From Paenibacillus macerans (lineage in GTDB: Bacteria > Bacillota > Bacilli > Paenibacillales > Paenibacillaceae): 64,000 nt of DNA. Positions within the stretch are counted from its first letter, which is position 1, and each line of letters starts with the position of its first letter. The notes below the pieces were generated by a model. That model saw only the letters and a list, made by a program, of their open reading frames with translations, did not search any database and had not been told where the DNA came from. The position numbers were made by a program, and so were the translations under genes. This document shows, one piece after another, positions 26,417-36,333 of this stretch. The stretch spans positions 806,001-870,000 of the forward strand of contig NZ_JAMBOE010000001.1 of the NCBI RefSeq assembly GCF_023715465.1, given 5' to 3'.

Positions 26417-26923
26417 TTACCAGATGCTCCGGTTTTTCCCGCGGCCTCGCGCCACGATAAGCCAAATCCCGCCGATAATGAGCAGGATGGCCAGCACATA
26501 AATCAGCGACAGCGAAAATAATGTCCATCCCAGCAGGATGACAGAAATTGCGCCGATGATCAACGCGGCGATGAACGTGCCGTTCTGGCGGCGCGGCGAA
26601 AAATAGTCATATTCGAACAAACCAACGGCGATCCCCAGGAAAAACAGCGGCCAGGTGTATTTCAGCGTATCCCACCCGCCGATGATGCCGATGAAGAAAA
26701 CGATGCTGTATACAACCAAAATCGCCCCGGGCAAAAGCAGTTCGGAAGGTCCCTTTCTCCAGAAATGCCACAGGTGCAGCAAAATTCCGGGAATCAGCAG
26801 AAGAAGCGGCCAAAACGCCCTTCCGAGAAAGCCGAAAAAGCCCAGTTTCCCCAGGAGGATGACGATTCCGGCAGCCAGAATCAAAATCCCCGTCATCAGC
26901 TTGTTGTTGTTGGACATATCCAT
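26417..26923 (-). CDS. Multi-pass membrane protein, function unknown
   Basis: 168-aa membrane protein with about six short hydrophobic segments, starting MDMSNNNKLMTGILILAAGIVILLGKLGFFGFLG. The LGKLG plus tandem hydrophobic pattern is like LiaI/LiaF-type transmembrane regions (DUF5668-like), but no outer domain is attached. ATG 26923 is placed 6 nt after GGAAGG. It lies upstream of typA's promoter and in the same direction. Its last codons end before that promoter, so its terminator, if any, is not obvious. Confidence 0.6.
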   Translation of the reverse strand: MDMSNNNKLMTGILILAAGIVILLGKLGFFGFLGRAFWPLLLLIPGILLHLWHFWRKGPSELLLPGAILVVYSIVFFIGIIGGWDTLKYTWPLFFLGIAVGLFEYDYFSPRRQNGTFIAALIIGAISVILLGWTLFSLSLIYVLAILLIIGGIWLIVARGRGKNRSIW

Positions 26924-27092
26924 CACACACCTTCCAGAAGACAATGAGGGACAGGCCGCAGCAAATTACGACATCCCTGTTCTCTTCCAGTTTAGCTGAA
27001 AATCGGGCAAAAAACCACTCCTCCCCCTGCGATCCGAAAAATGATTTTCCAGACCTCCCGAAAAGCGGACCGTTCCCCTGGCTCTAGGCGAT

Positions 27093-27761
27093 TCAGCCGC
27101 GTCCGGCCTTATATTTCTTCATCCAGCCGAACATAATAACGAGCACGGCAACCGCCGCCGGCACGCCATGGGCCACGTTCGGCAAGGCCGCCGATAGCGC
27201 CGGGCCCAACTGCGGATCCTGCAGAAACATGTCGCCGGCCGTATAACCGAGGATGCCCGCCCCCGCGTAGGTCAGGATCGGCAGGCGCTGCAGCCAATCG
27301 GCAATCAGATTGCTGCCCCAAACGACGATCGGAATGCTGATGGCGATACCGATCACGAGAATGGACAGGTCGCCTTTCGCAAGCGCGGCAATGGCCAGGA
27401 CATTGTCCAGGCTCATCACGAAATCCGCGGCCAGAATCGTCTGCACCGCTTTCCACATCGATGGCGCCCCGGCAACGCGGGAATCTTCCTCGTGCGCCGG
27501 AAGCAGCAGCTTAAAGGCGATTCCTGCGAGAAGAAGTCCCCCCGCGGCATGAATAAAAGGAATCTTCAACAAAATGACGGCGATCCAGGTTAGCGCGCAA
27601 CGGAGCACAACCGCTCCTAGGGCGCCCCACCACACCGCCTGTTTGCGCTGATGCAGCGGCAGGCTTTTGCTGGCCATCGCGATGACCACCGCGTTATCGC
27701 CGCTCAGCACCAGATTTATAATCAAAATTTCCGACAATAAAATCAAATGATCCACGCTCAT
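27093..27761 (-). CDS. TerC-family membrane protein 1
   Basis: Integral membrane protein, 222 aa, of the TerC/YjbE/YkoY family, implicated in Mn2+ export and metal loading of exported proteins. Two TerC signatures are present: LVLSGDNAVVIAMASKSLP (about 17-35) and FVMSLDNVLAIAALAKGD (about 113-130), each with the Asp-Asn pair. About seven hydrophobic segments are visible. It is divergent from a second TerC gene, 124 bp away. No yybP-ykoY manganese riboswitch core is seen between them. Confidence 0.85.
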   Translation of the reverse strand: MSVDHLILLSEILIINLVLSGDNAVVIAMASKSLPLHQRKQAVWWGALGAVVLRCALTWIAVILLKIPFIHAAGGLLLAGIAFKLLLPAHEEDSRVAGAPSMWKAVQTILAADFVMSLDNVLAIAALAKGDLSILVIGIAISIPIVVWGSNLIADWLQRLPILTYAGAGILGYTAGDMFLQDPQLGPALSAALPNVAHGVPAAVAVLVIMFGWMKKYKAGRG

Positions 27762-27885
27762 CCCTCCCCCTTACAACTTGTATGAGGAAATGAACCAAGC
27801 TATGCCATTTTGAAAAATCGTCTTTGGACAAGTGAACCCTTTTGAAGCACTAATACGTATTTACGTTTATAAGGAAGTGACCATA

Positions 27886-28590
27886 ATGGATTTTTTTAGT
27901 GCGGCTTTTTTCCTATCCCTGATCAATATCATATTTATTGATCTGATTTTGGCAGGAGACAATGCCATCGTCATCGGAATGGCCGCGAGAAAGCTTCCCC
28001 GCTCCGTTCAGAAGAAGGCGATTATTTACGGAACTGCCGGCGCTGTCATTCTGCGGATTGCGGCCACCTTAATCGTCGTTTGGCTGCTTGGCATTCCATG
28101 GCTGCTGGCCGCCGGCGGACTGATGCTGATTTTAATCGCCTACAAAGTTCTGGCCGATGAAGGCGACCACGACAACATAGAAGCGAAGGATAAGCTGTGG
28201 CCGGCCGTGCGGACGATCGTCATCGCCGATGCCGCCATGGGCCTGGACAATGTGATTGCGGTCGCCGGCGCTTCCCAAAGGCATATGGTTCTTGTCGTCA
28301 TCGGTCTCATGATCAGCGTGCCGATCGTTGTATGGGGAAGCACGCTGTTCATCAAGCTGCTGGAGAAATTTCCTTGGATCGCCTATCTTGGGGCCGCTGT
28401 GCTCGCTTACACCGCAGGCCACATGATCACGGAGGAACCGCATTTTCTTGCCTTCTTTACGGACAACCCCATCCTGCGATACGGGTTGATCGCGGTCGTA
28501 ATCTGCGGCGTGCTGCTGGCCGGCTTCCTGAAGAAGAGACGCCAACAGAAAGAAAAGGACAACGCCCGCACCCACCCGGCAATTCGCTAA
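27886..28590 (+). CDS. TerC-family membrane protein 2
   Basis: Second TerC paralogue, 234 aa. Signatures are LILAGDNAIVIGMAARKLP (about 19-37) and AAMGLDNVIAVAGASQRH (about 116-133); the C-terminus is a basic tail (KKRRQQKEK). ATG 27886 lies about 7 nt after AAGGAAGTG; the in-frame codons upstream to 27832 are not supported by a ribosome site. It resembles Bacillus YjbE. Metal specificity is inferred from the family only. Confidence 0.85.
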   Translation: MDFFSAAFFLSLINIIFIDLILAGDNAIVIGMAARKLPRSVQKKAIIYGTAGAVILRIAATLIVVWLLGIPWLLAAGGLMLILIAYKVLADEGDHDNIEAKDKLWPAVRTIVIADAAMGLDNVIAVAGASQRHMVLVVIGLMISVPIVVWGSTLFIKLLEKFPWIAYLGAAVLAYTAGHMITEEPHFLAFFTDNPILRYGLIAVVICGVLLAGFLKKRRQQKEKDNARTHPAIR

Positions 28591-28610
28591 GAAGCAGGGG
28601 CAACAAATGC

Positions 28611-28657
28611 AGAAGCGCGAGCATTAAGGGTTAATCCCTTTTGCCCGCGCTTTTTAT
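28611..28657 (+). terminator. Terminator after TerC 2
   Basis: GCGCGAGC (about 28615-28622) pairs with GCCCGCGC (about 28643-28650) with an inner GGGTTAATCCC, then TTTTTATTG. It lies 21 bp past the stop codon. Confidence 0.85.
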
Positions 28658-28679
28658 TGTGGCTTCCACTTTTCGATCA

Positions 28680-28885
28680 CCTAACGGACCGTAACGACCT
28701 TATTTGCTCATTTCCCGGCTATTTCCCAAGCTAACGGACCGGGGAGACGTTATTCGGCTCCAGTTGAGGCAATTATCAGGATTTTAGAGGAAATAGCGTT
28801 CCCTCAGTCCGTTAAAATTTTACAATCCCCGTTTGAGCCATTTAGCGACGGTGGAGTCCGTTAGCAGCATAGGCTATGGTTAGCT
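28680..28885. repeat. Dispersed repeat family B (CTAACGGAC), copy 2
   Basis: CTAACGGAC occurs at 28681-28689 and 28731-28739 (50-bp spacing, as in copy 1), with inverted GTCCGTTA at 28807-28814 and GTCCGTTAG at 28856-28864. It fills the gap between the TerC terminator and thiI. No coding sequence is seen. Confidence 0.75.
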
Positions 28886-28948
28886 GCCCAAATTTTCCGT
28901 ATGTCGCAGCTCCGCAACCGGACCGGTACCCGGCCGGATAGTCAAAAC

Positions 28949-30187
28949 TCAAAACCACTTGCTCTGCACGACTTCCTCTTCCGCCGACGAGTTACGTTTG
29001 ATTTCACGTCCCGGCCGGATCAGGATCGTCTCCGTCTCCTCGACGGCCCGCTCGATCTGCTGCGGCAAATCCGGCAGCGAACGCTCAATATTTTCCAGTA
29101 TCCGCAAATTCGGATTGGTCGAAGGCGATTTGGGCACAAACAGCGTGCAGCAGTCCTCGTAAGGCAAAATCGACAAATCGTACGTTCCGATCTGCTGCGC
29201 CAAAGAAATAATGTCCAGCTTATCGCTCATGACCAACGGACGAAGCAGCGGCAGGTCGGTCGCCCGCCCAATCGCGTTCATGCTAGGCAAGGTTTGGCTC
29301 GCCACCTGACCGAGGCTGTCACCCGTCACCAGCGCCAAAGCGCCGCTGCGCTCGGCCAGCTGGGTGGCGATGCGCAGCATCGCTCTCCGCATCAGGGTGA
29401 TGATCAGATTATCCTGCCCCGTTTGCGCCAAAGACGTCTGAATGTCCGTAAACGGCACGAGATGCAGTTTAATTTCCCCGGCATATTTGGACAACACGGC
29501 GGCCAGATCGATCACCTTTTGCTCCGCCTTTTTGCTCGTGAACGGATAGCTGTGGAAATGCACGCATTCGATTTCAAGCCCCCGCCGCATCGCGGACCAG
29601 CCGGCCACCGGGCTGTCGATTCCGCCGGACAGCAGCAGCATCGCTTTGCCGTTTGTGCCCCGCGGGAACCCTCCGGGGCCGGGAATGACCTCGGAGAACA
29701 AATAGGTTCCCTGCTCGCGAATTTCCACGCGCAGTTCAAGCTCGGGCCGGTGCACGTCCACTTTCAACTGCGGACACGCATTCAGGACCGGCTTGCTGAC
29801 CAGGTGGTTCATCTCCTGGGAGGAATGAGGAAACGCCTTCCACACGCGCCGGGCATGCACCTTAAACGCCGTTCCCTCTTTGACGGACGCCTCTTTCATG
29901 AAAGATACGGCCGTGGCCATAATATCCTCCAGCCTGGAGGCGGCCACCTTGACCGGGCTGATCGAAGTTAAGCCGAACACATTTTTCAGCTCCTCGATGA
30001 TCGCCTGAGCGGGCTCGCCGTTCAGCACGATGTATATCCGCCCGAACTCCCGCCGGATTTCCGTTCGCGGATAGGCGCGAAGCAGCGTCTTTACATGCTT
30101 AAGCGCCACATGTTCAAAGCGGGGACGGTTCCGCCCCTTGACCGTAATTTCTCCGAAACGAAGCAGCAACATATCGTACAGCAACAT
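28949..30187 (-). CDS. thiI: tRNA 4-thiouridine synthase ThiI
   Basis: Cytoplasmic enzyme, 412 aa, that adenylates U8 of tRNA and transfers sulfur to make 4-thiouridine; in some bacteria it also serves thiamine synthesis. It has an N-terminal ferredoxin-like region (LRFGEITVKGRNRPRF), a THUMP domain (about 60-165, FKVHARRVWKAFPHSS) and the PP-loop LLLSGGIDSPVAGWSAMRRG (about 185). The C-terminal rhodanese domain is absent, as in Bacillus, where a partner desulfurase supplies sulfur. That desulfurase gene is 14 bp upstream. Confidence 0.95.
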   Translation of the reverse strand: MLLYDMLLLRFGEITVKGRNRPRFEHVALKHVKTLLRAYPRTEIRREFGRIYIVLNGEPAQAIIEELKNVFGLTSISPVKVAASRLEDIMATAVSFMKEASVKEGTAFKVHARRVWKAFPHSSQEMNHLVSKPVLNACPQLKVDVHRPELELRVEIREQGTYLFSEVIPGPGGFPRGTNGKAMLLLSGGIDSPVAGWSAMRRGLEIECVHFHSYPFTSKKAEQKVIDLAAVLSKYAGEIKLHLVPFTDIQTSLAQTGQDNLIITLMRRAMLRIATQLAERSGALALVTGDSLGQVASQTLPSMNAIGRATDLPLLRPLVMSDKLDIISLAQQIGTYDLSILPYEDCCTLFVPKSPSTNPNLRILENIERSLPDLPQQIERAVEETETILIRPGREIKRNSSAEEEVVQSKWF

Positions 30188-30201
30188 AAATGTGTTCTCT
30201 C

Positions 30202-31341
30202 CTATCGTAAACTTTGCAGCCGCTGCACCGATTTCTTCAGCGCGGCGAGCAAAGCGTCAATATCCTGTTCAACGTGTTCTTCCCCCAGGCTGATCCGAAT
30301 GCCGGACGCTGCCGCTTCCGGGCCTTTTCCCATGGCGAGGAGAACGCGGCTCGGTTCGCTTCGTCTGGAAGAGCAAGCCGAACGGGTGGACACGAAAATC
30401 CCCTCTTCCTCCAGCATATGGAGGAGCGCCTCCGCTTTCGTTCCCGGGTACGAAAAATGAACGATATGCGGCGCCGAAACCGCCGGCGTATTGATCAAAA
30501 GCTCGGGCAACGCCATCAGCCCCCGAAGCAGGCGATCCTTCAGCCCCCCCAGTTTGGCGGCCCGGCCAGCCTGCCCCTCGCGCGCGAGACGCATTGCTTT
30601 GGCGAAGGCGACGATATAAGGAATGTTTTCCGTGCCGGAGCGCAGGCCGCCTTCCTGGCCGCCGCCCGCTAGCAGCGGAGACAGCTTCAACCCTTCGCGG
30701 ACGTACAGCAGGCCAACCCCTTTGGGCCCCCTTAGTTTATGCGCGGACAAGCTGTATAAATCAATTCCGGAGCCATCAAGCGCAAGCGAAAGCTTCCCGA
30801 ATCCCTGCACCCCGTCCACATGGAACAAAACCCGCGGCGCCTTTTCCTTGAGCATCGCGCCGATTTCCGCAACCGGCTGAACGGTCCCGGTTTCATTATT
30901 GACATGCATGACCGAAACGAGCACGGTGTCTTGGCGAAGCGCCGAGTATACCTGTTCCGGAGATACCAGACCGTCCGTGTCAACCGGCAGATAGGTAACC
31001 TCCCAGCCCCAGGACTCAAGCTGCTTGCAGCATTCGTAGACGGACGGATGTTCGGTTTCCGTCGTGATCAGATGTTTTCCCCGGTTCGTATACTGCAACG
31101 CCGCTCCTTTAATCGCCGTATTGTTGCTCTCCGTAGCCCCGCCTGTAAAAACAATCTCCCGGGGTTTCACTGACAGCGCCGCCGCGCAAACCTCACGGGC
31201 TTTGTCCAGCAGCTTACCGCTTTCTTCGCCGAGCCGGTGCAGGGAAGAAGGGTTCCCGTAATGACGGCCCATCACTTCGGCCACTGTTTCGGTCACTTCC
31301 TTATAGGGGGGCGTTGTAGCCGCGTGGTCGAAATAAATCAT
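30202..31341 (-). CDS. Cysteine desulfurase (NifZ/IscS-like), partner of ThiI
   Basis: PLP enzyme, 379 aa, that takes sulfur from cysteine as a persulfide. Shown are MIYFDHAATTPPYKEV, GGATESNNTAIKG, ETEHPSVYECC, the HVDGVQGFGK region, the PLP lysine SAHKLRGPKGVG and the catalytic Cys loop STRSACSSRR. Adjacency to thiI matches the Bacillus nifZ-thiI pair, where the enzyme is dedicated to tRNA thiolation. It could also supply Fe-S or other sulfur; that cannot be excluded. Confidence 0.93.
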   Translation of the reverse strand: MIYFDHAATTPPYKEVTETVAEVMGRHYGNPSSLHRLGEESGKLLDKAREVCAAALSVKPREIVFTGGATESNNTAIKGAALQYTNRGKHLITTETEHPSVYECCKQLESWGWEVTYLPVDTDGLVSPEQVYSALRQDTVLVSVMHVNNETGTVQPVAEIGAMLKEKAPRVLFHVDGVQGFGKLSLALDGSGIDLYSLSAHKLRGPKGVGLLYVREGLKLSPLLAGGGQEGGLRSGTENIPYIVAFAKAMRLAREGQAGRAAKLGGLKDRLLRGLMALPELLINTPAVSAPHIVHFSYPGTKAEALLHMLEEEGIFVSTRSACSSRRSEPSRVLLAMGKGPEAAASGIRISLGEEHVEQDIDALLAALKKSVQRLQSLR

Positions 31342-31373
31342 CCATTCACCTTCATTCCAAAAAAGACCAAAAG

Positions 31374-31414
31374 AAAAAACGCCGAAATTCGAAAAGGATT
31401 CGGAGCGTTTTTCT
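31374..31414 (-). terminator. Terminator after the lytic transglycosylase
   Basis: AAAACGC(C)GAA (about 31376-31386) pairs with TTCGGAGCGTTTT (about 31399-31411) around an A-rich loop. On the minus strand it ends in TTTTTTCTTTTGG. It lies 30 bp past the gene end at 31443. Confidence 0.75.
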
Positions 31415-31442
31415 TTACAATCTCTAAATTTTTATTTGGTCA

Positions 31443-32180
31443 TCAGACTTCGTATTTGGTTTGCGCCGTCAAAATTTTACGGATATAATTTTGCGTTTCC
31501 TGCGGAAGCATATGCAGCTTCTCCATCAACTGCTCGTCGTTGCTGATCCCCAGTCTTTGCAAACGCCCCGGGCCGGCGTTATAGGCCGCAAGCGCCGTTT
31601 TCAACTCCCCGCCAAAGCGGCTTAACTGATTGGACAAATACCGGGTGCCGCCGTCGATATTTTGCGCCGGATCAAACGGGTCGCTGATTCCGAGCCCGCG
31701 GGCCGTTCCGTCCATCAGCTGCATCAGCCCTTTGGCCCCCGCGGATGAAACCGCCATGCGATTAAAAGAGGACTCCGTATCGATAACCGCCTTGATCAGG
31801 CTTTCCGGAACACCGTAGGTTCGGCTGGCCTGGGCGATCAAAGCTTCGATATTATCATCTCCGGCTTTAATCGGCACCGCTGAAGTGTGGACAGGTTCCA
31901 TGTGGGACGTGTCGGCATAGTCCATGTTCACCATCGACGGCGAAAGCATGGCGAGCGCTTCCGATAGATCCAAACCGCTTGCCGGCAGGTATCCCGGCAA
32001 AGACGATGCCGAAGCGGCCGTCTCCCCCTGCTCCGCCGACATCATTTCCTGAAGCAAAATATCAAATAACGAGCCTTCGGTATCGACGGCCGTGCGCTCC
32101 ACCGAAGTTCCCTGCAGATCCAGGCCGTTCATCGTCTGCAGCTGAATGAGCTGTCCCAAAGTGCGCGGATCAATTTGCAT
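31443..32180 (-). CDS. Lytic transglycosylase, SLT domain (YjbJ-like)
   Basis: Peptidoglycan-cleaving enzyme, 245 aa. The C-terminal SLT domain (about 115-240) has IEALIAQASRTYGVPESLIKAVIDTESSFNRMAVSSAGAKGLMQLM with the catalytic Glu in DTESSFN, then DPAQNIDGGTRYLSNQL and ALAAYNAGPGRL. The N-terminal 110 residues are low-similarity with no classic signal peptide, as in Bacillus YjbJ, so export may be non-classical or by another route. ATG 32180 follows AGAGGAG by 8 nt. Confidence 0.88.
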   Translation of the reverse strand: MQIDPRTLGQLIQLQTMNGLDLQGTSVERTAVDTEGSLFDILLQEMMSAEQGETAASASSLPGYLPASGLDLSEALAMLSPSMVNMDYADTSHMEPVHTSAVPIKAGDDNIEALIAQASRTYGVPESLIKAVIDTESSFNRMAVSSAGAKGLMQLMDGTARGLGISDPFDPAQNIDGGTRYLSNQLSRFGGELKTALAAYNAGPGRLQRLGISNDEQLMEKLHMLPQETQNYIRKILTAQTKYEV

Positions 32181-32272
32181 GCGTGTTACTCCTCTTTCCG
32201 TGTACAAGTTCGATGCCTATATTTTACACGTAAACGGCGTCAATAACCACCACTTTTTTGCGAAAAAAGGCG

Positions 32273-32315
32273 AAAACGAAAAAGGCCAACGTCCGGGGAA
32301 GCGACGTCAGCCAGC
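32273..32315 (-). terminator. Terminator after the DUF4190-like gene
   Basis: GGCCAACGTC (32284-32293) pairs with GACGTCAGCC (32303-32312), one mismatch region, then on the minus strand TTTTTCGTTTTCG. Confidence 0.7.
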
Positions 32316-32350
32316 CGTTAACAGCTAAAACAAGGGGAAAACGGCGGTAA

Positions 32351-32773
32351 TTAACGAGTAAACGGCATGAGTACAAAATAACTAAGCGTCGACACGATCC
32401 CTAGCCCGATTCCCCATGCTCCGGATGTTTTATTGCCTTGGCTGTAAGCGTAAAAACCCATCACGGCAGCGAGCGGACCCAAAATAATCGACCACAGGAA
32501 AAGCGAGGCGATCCCCAAACCAACGCCGACATAACCAACCGTTCGTCCGGCCGTATTTACGTCCGAATCGGCGTCTTCAACCCGGTTCACATCGCGGACT
32601 TCTCCATCCGCATCCGCATGGCGTTCGCGAACCGCGTTTCCGCTGAATGTTCCCGCCGGCGTTACTTCCGCAGCATATTCCTCACGGTGGTCCTTACGCG
32701 GATAGTCGATCCGGTTTTGCTTTTCGGTTGACGGCAGATCCGTTTTGTCTTCTTCTTTTATGGAATCAGTCAT
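32351..32773 (-). CDS. DUF4190-like small membrane protein
   Basis: 140-aa protein of unknown function. The N-terminal half (about 1-75) is highly charged and probably disordered, rich in Glu, Asp and Arg. The C-terminal half holds two hydrophobic segments (about 80-104 and 115-137) in a Gly-rich LGIASLFLWSIILGPLAAVMGFYAYSQG-like pattern similar to DUF4190. ATG 32773 lies 9 nt after GGAGG; a TTG one codon upstream is an alternative. Confidence 0.7.
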   Translation of the reverse strand: MTDSIKEEDKTDLPSTEKQNRIDYPRKDHREEYAAEVTPAGTFSGNAVRERHADADGEVRDVNRVEDADSDVNTAGRTVGYVGVGLGIASLFLWSIILGPLAAVMGFYAYSQGNKTSGAWGIGLGIVSTLSYFVLMPFTR

Positions 32774-32808
32774 CAATAAGCACCTCCGCTAGTAGGTTAT
32801 ATTTCCGG

Positions 32809-33036
32809 TTAAGACGATTTCGCTTTAAATGTGTGACAGCAGGTGGCCGAGGACGACGCTGCTGTATCCTGATGCTCCGTATCGAACGTTTCGCCGGCAA
32901 ATTCCGCTTTATAATGTTTATCCGCGTGCTGGTCGATATCGATCATGATCACATCGGCATTGCATACGTTTTTTTCTCCCCAATACGTGCAGTTGGAGAC
33001 GCTGCATTTTACCATGGGTTTATCCCCGTTTGGCAT
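32809..33036 (-). CDS. DUF1540 protein with Cys-rich metal-binding motif
   Basis: 75-aa protein with conserved CSVSNCTYWGEKNVCNADVI and a later CCHTF; four or five Cys could bind zinc. DUF1540 proteins occur in Firmicutes, often with one or two such repeats; this one has one. Start ATG 33036 follows GAGGTGATC. Function is unknown. Confidence 0.75.
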   Translation of the reverse strand: MPNGDKPMVKCSVSNCTYWGEKNVCNADVIMIDIDQHADKHYKAEFAGETFDTEHQDTAASSSATCCHTFKAKSS

Positions 33037-33108
33037 ATTGATCACCTCGGTTAACATTTTTCCCGCTGCGGCAAACAGCTATACAGATCACGAACTGACA
33101 AATCGGGG

Positions 33109-33142
33109 GAAAAATAAAAAAAGATGCCTGTATCGGCATCCA
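33109..33142 (-). terminator. Terminator after ypuI
   Basis: GATGCC (33123-33128) and GGCATC (33135-33140) form the stem; the minus strand continues TTTTTTTATTTTT. Confidence 0.8.
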
Positions 33143-33165
33143 GTTATCTAATCGGTGAATTCGGT

Positions 33166-33672
33166 TTATTTGGTATGGGTCCGGTTCAAGCGGAGCTGGA
33201 TCAAATAATCGCTTTCATAATAGGTCAGATCATCGCGCAGTTCCTCAAACGCCCGGGTGATATCGAGCACGACGTCGCGCGCCGGACGGGACGGCTTCTT
33301 GCGGAAGCGAATGGCGTCTTGCCCCGTATATGCATATCTTCCGTCCTCGGAGTAGCTTTCGTTTTTAGGATAGAAGAAGTTATTCACACAATCGTGGTAC
33401 ACATGATACAGCGCTTTTTCGGCCGATTCCTCATCAAAGGTGCCGCGGCGCAGCACGATTCCCAGCTTCTCATAGCAATTTTCGCAATAAACGAGCAAAT
33501 GCCGCAGGTCTGACAGCAATCCCTTGTAAAATAAACCGCTGTCTTCAGTTTGGCCTTCCATAAGCTGCGGCAGCGAATAATGGTTCAGAAACGTCTCGAC
33601 CCGGTCGGCCGCGTTCTTCAGCAGTTCTCTGGCAGTTTCGCAAAGTTGCCTGATGTTATTGGCTTGTGGCAT
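33166..33672 (-). CDS. YpuI-like (DUF3907) protein
   Basis: Cytoplasmic, alpha-helical 168-aa protein of unknown function. The middle part AEKALYHVYHDCVNNFFYPKNESYSEDGRYAYTGQDAIRF and the end RELRDDLTYYESDYLIQL-like (EELRDDLTYYESDYLIQLRL) agree with Bacillus YpuI. It lies divergently from the protease gene, 154 bp away. Confidence 0.75.
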   Translation of the reverse strand: MPQANNIRQLCETARELLKNAADRVETFLNHYSLPQLMEGQTEDSGLFYKGLLSDLRHLLVYCENCYEKLGIVLRRGTFDEESAEKALYHVYHDCVNNFFYPKNESYSEDGRYAYTGQDAIRFRKKPSRPARDVVLDITRAFEELRDDLTYYESDYLIQLRLNRTHTK

Positions 33673-33826
33673 GCAAACAATTCTCCTTCACCTGTAATGA
33701 TCGTACAGTCATTAACGCCCTTATCGTATCACAATTTGACCAAATCCGGTATCCCTCAAGAATAAAAACAGGCCGTTCACCTCACGCTATACCCATCAGC
33801 ATGACGAATGTGAAGGAGGATCAACG

Positions 33827-35758
<1,932 letters not shown>

Positions 35759-35769
35759 GTTCAAACCAA

Positions 35770-35812
35770 AAGCCTCCGCAGCGCGTAAATGCATTACGCG
35801 CCGCGGAGGCTT
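35770..35812. terminator. Bidirectional hairpin between protease and rnpB
   Basis: GCCTCCGC(A)GCGCGTAA (35772-35787) pairs with TTACGCGC(C)GCGGAGGC (about 35794-35810). The better T-run (TTTTGGTTTGA) is on the minus strand, so it mainly ends rnpB; on the + strand it is followed by TTCGTCC. Confidence 0.8.
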
Positions 35813-35848
35813 CGTCCATAGATATAAGTTATATCATGCCTTGCAGTG

Positions 35849-36255
35849 TTGAAAGTTTGCCGTAAGCCGGGTTCTGTACTCTTTGCGGTTATAACGGGAA
35901 CTACCCTCCCGCCTCGAGCGACAATCATCTATCTAGGCCGCACATTACTGAACGGCTCCAGCAACCAACCCGGACGCGCCTCGGGCAAAGGCTGCTTCCT
36001 AAGAAGCTGCGTCCCATTAGGTTTTGCTCCAGATGGGGTTTACCAGGAACGAAGTCGCCAGCGTTCCTCGGGGTCTCTTACACCTCGGTTCCATCCTTGC
36101 CTGTGCACGCCTTGCGGCGGCCATCGGCGGTCCATTTCTGTGGCACTATCCTTCAGCTCGCGCTGACTGGACGTTATCCAGCACCCTGCCCTGTGGAGCC
36201 CGGACTTTCCTCCCGCGGCCTTAAAGCCGCCGGCGATTGTCTGTCAAACTTTCAT
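35849..36255 (-). ncRNA. rnpB: RNase P RNA, bacterial type B
   Basis: Catalytic RNA of RNase P, which trims the 5' ends of tRNA precursors. On the minus strand the P1 arms GAAAGUUUG (about 36253) and CAAACUUUC (about 35851) close the molecule. The universal core GGGAGGAAAGUCCGGGCUCC is at about 36218-36199, ACAGGGCAGGGUGC follows, and the 3' core motif GUACAGAACCCGGCUUAC is at about 35880-35861. About 405 nt, usual for type B. It has its own promoter. Confidence 0.96.
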
Positions 36256-36269
36256 AGGCAACATTACAT

Positions 36270-36298
36270 AGTATACAGACATTGACGGCTGCTGACAA
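36270..36298 (-). promoter_or_regulatory. Sigma-A promoter of rnpB
   Basis: On the minus strand TTGTCA (36298-36293) and TATACT (36275-36270) are 17 bp apart; start near 36263, a few nt before the RNA's P1 helix. Confidence 0.85.
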
Positions 36299-36333
36299 GT
36301 GTGAATCAGCGGAAAAACTGGCTTTTCATGGTT

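Noticed and set aside
27762-27885. Manganese (yybP-ykoY) riboswitch between TerC genes
   Set aside because: The gap is too short and the GGGGAGUAG-type core is absent.
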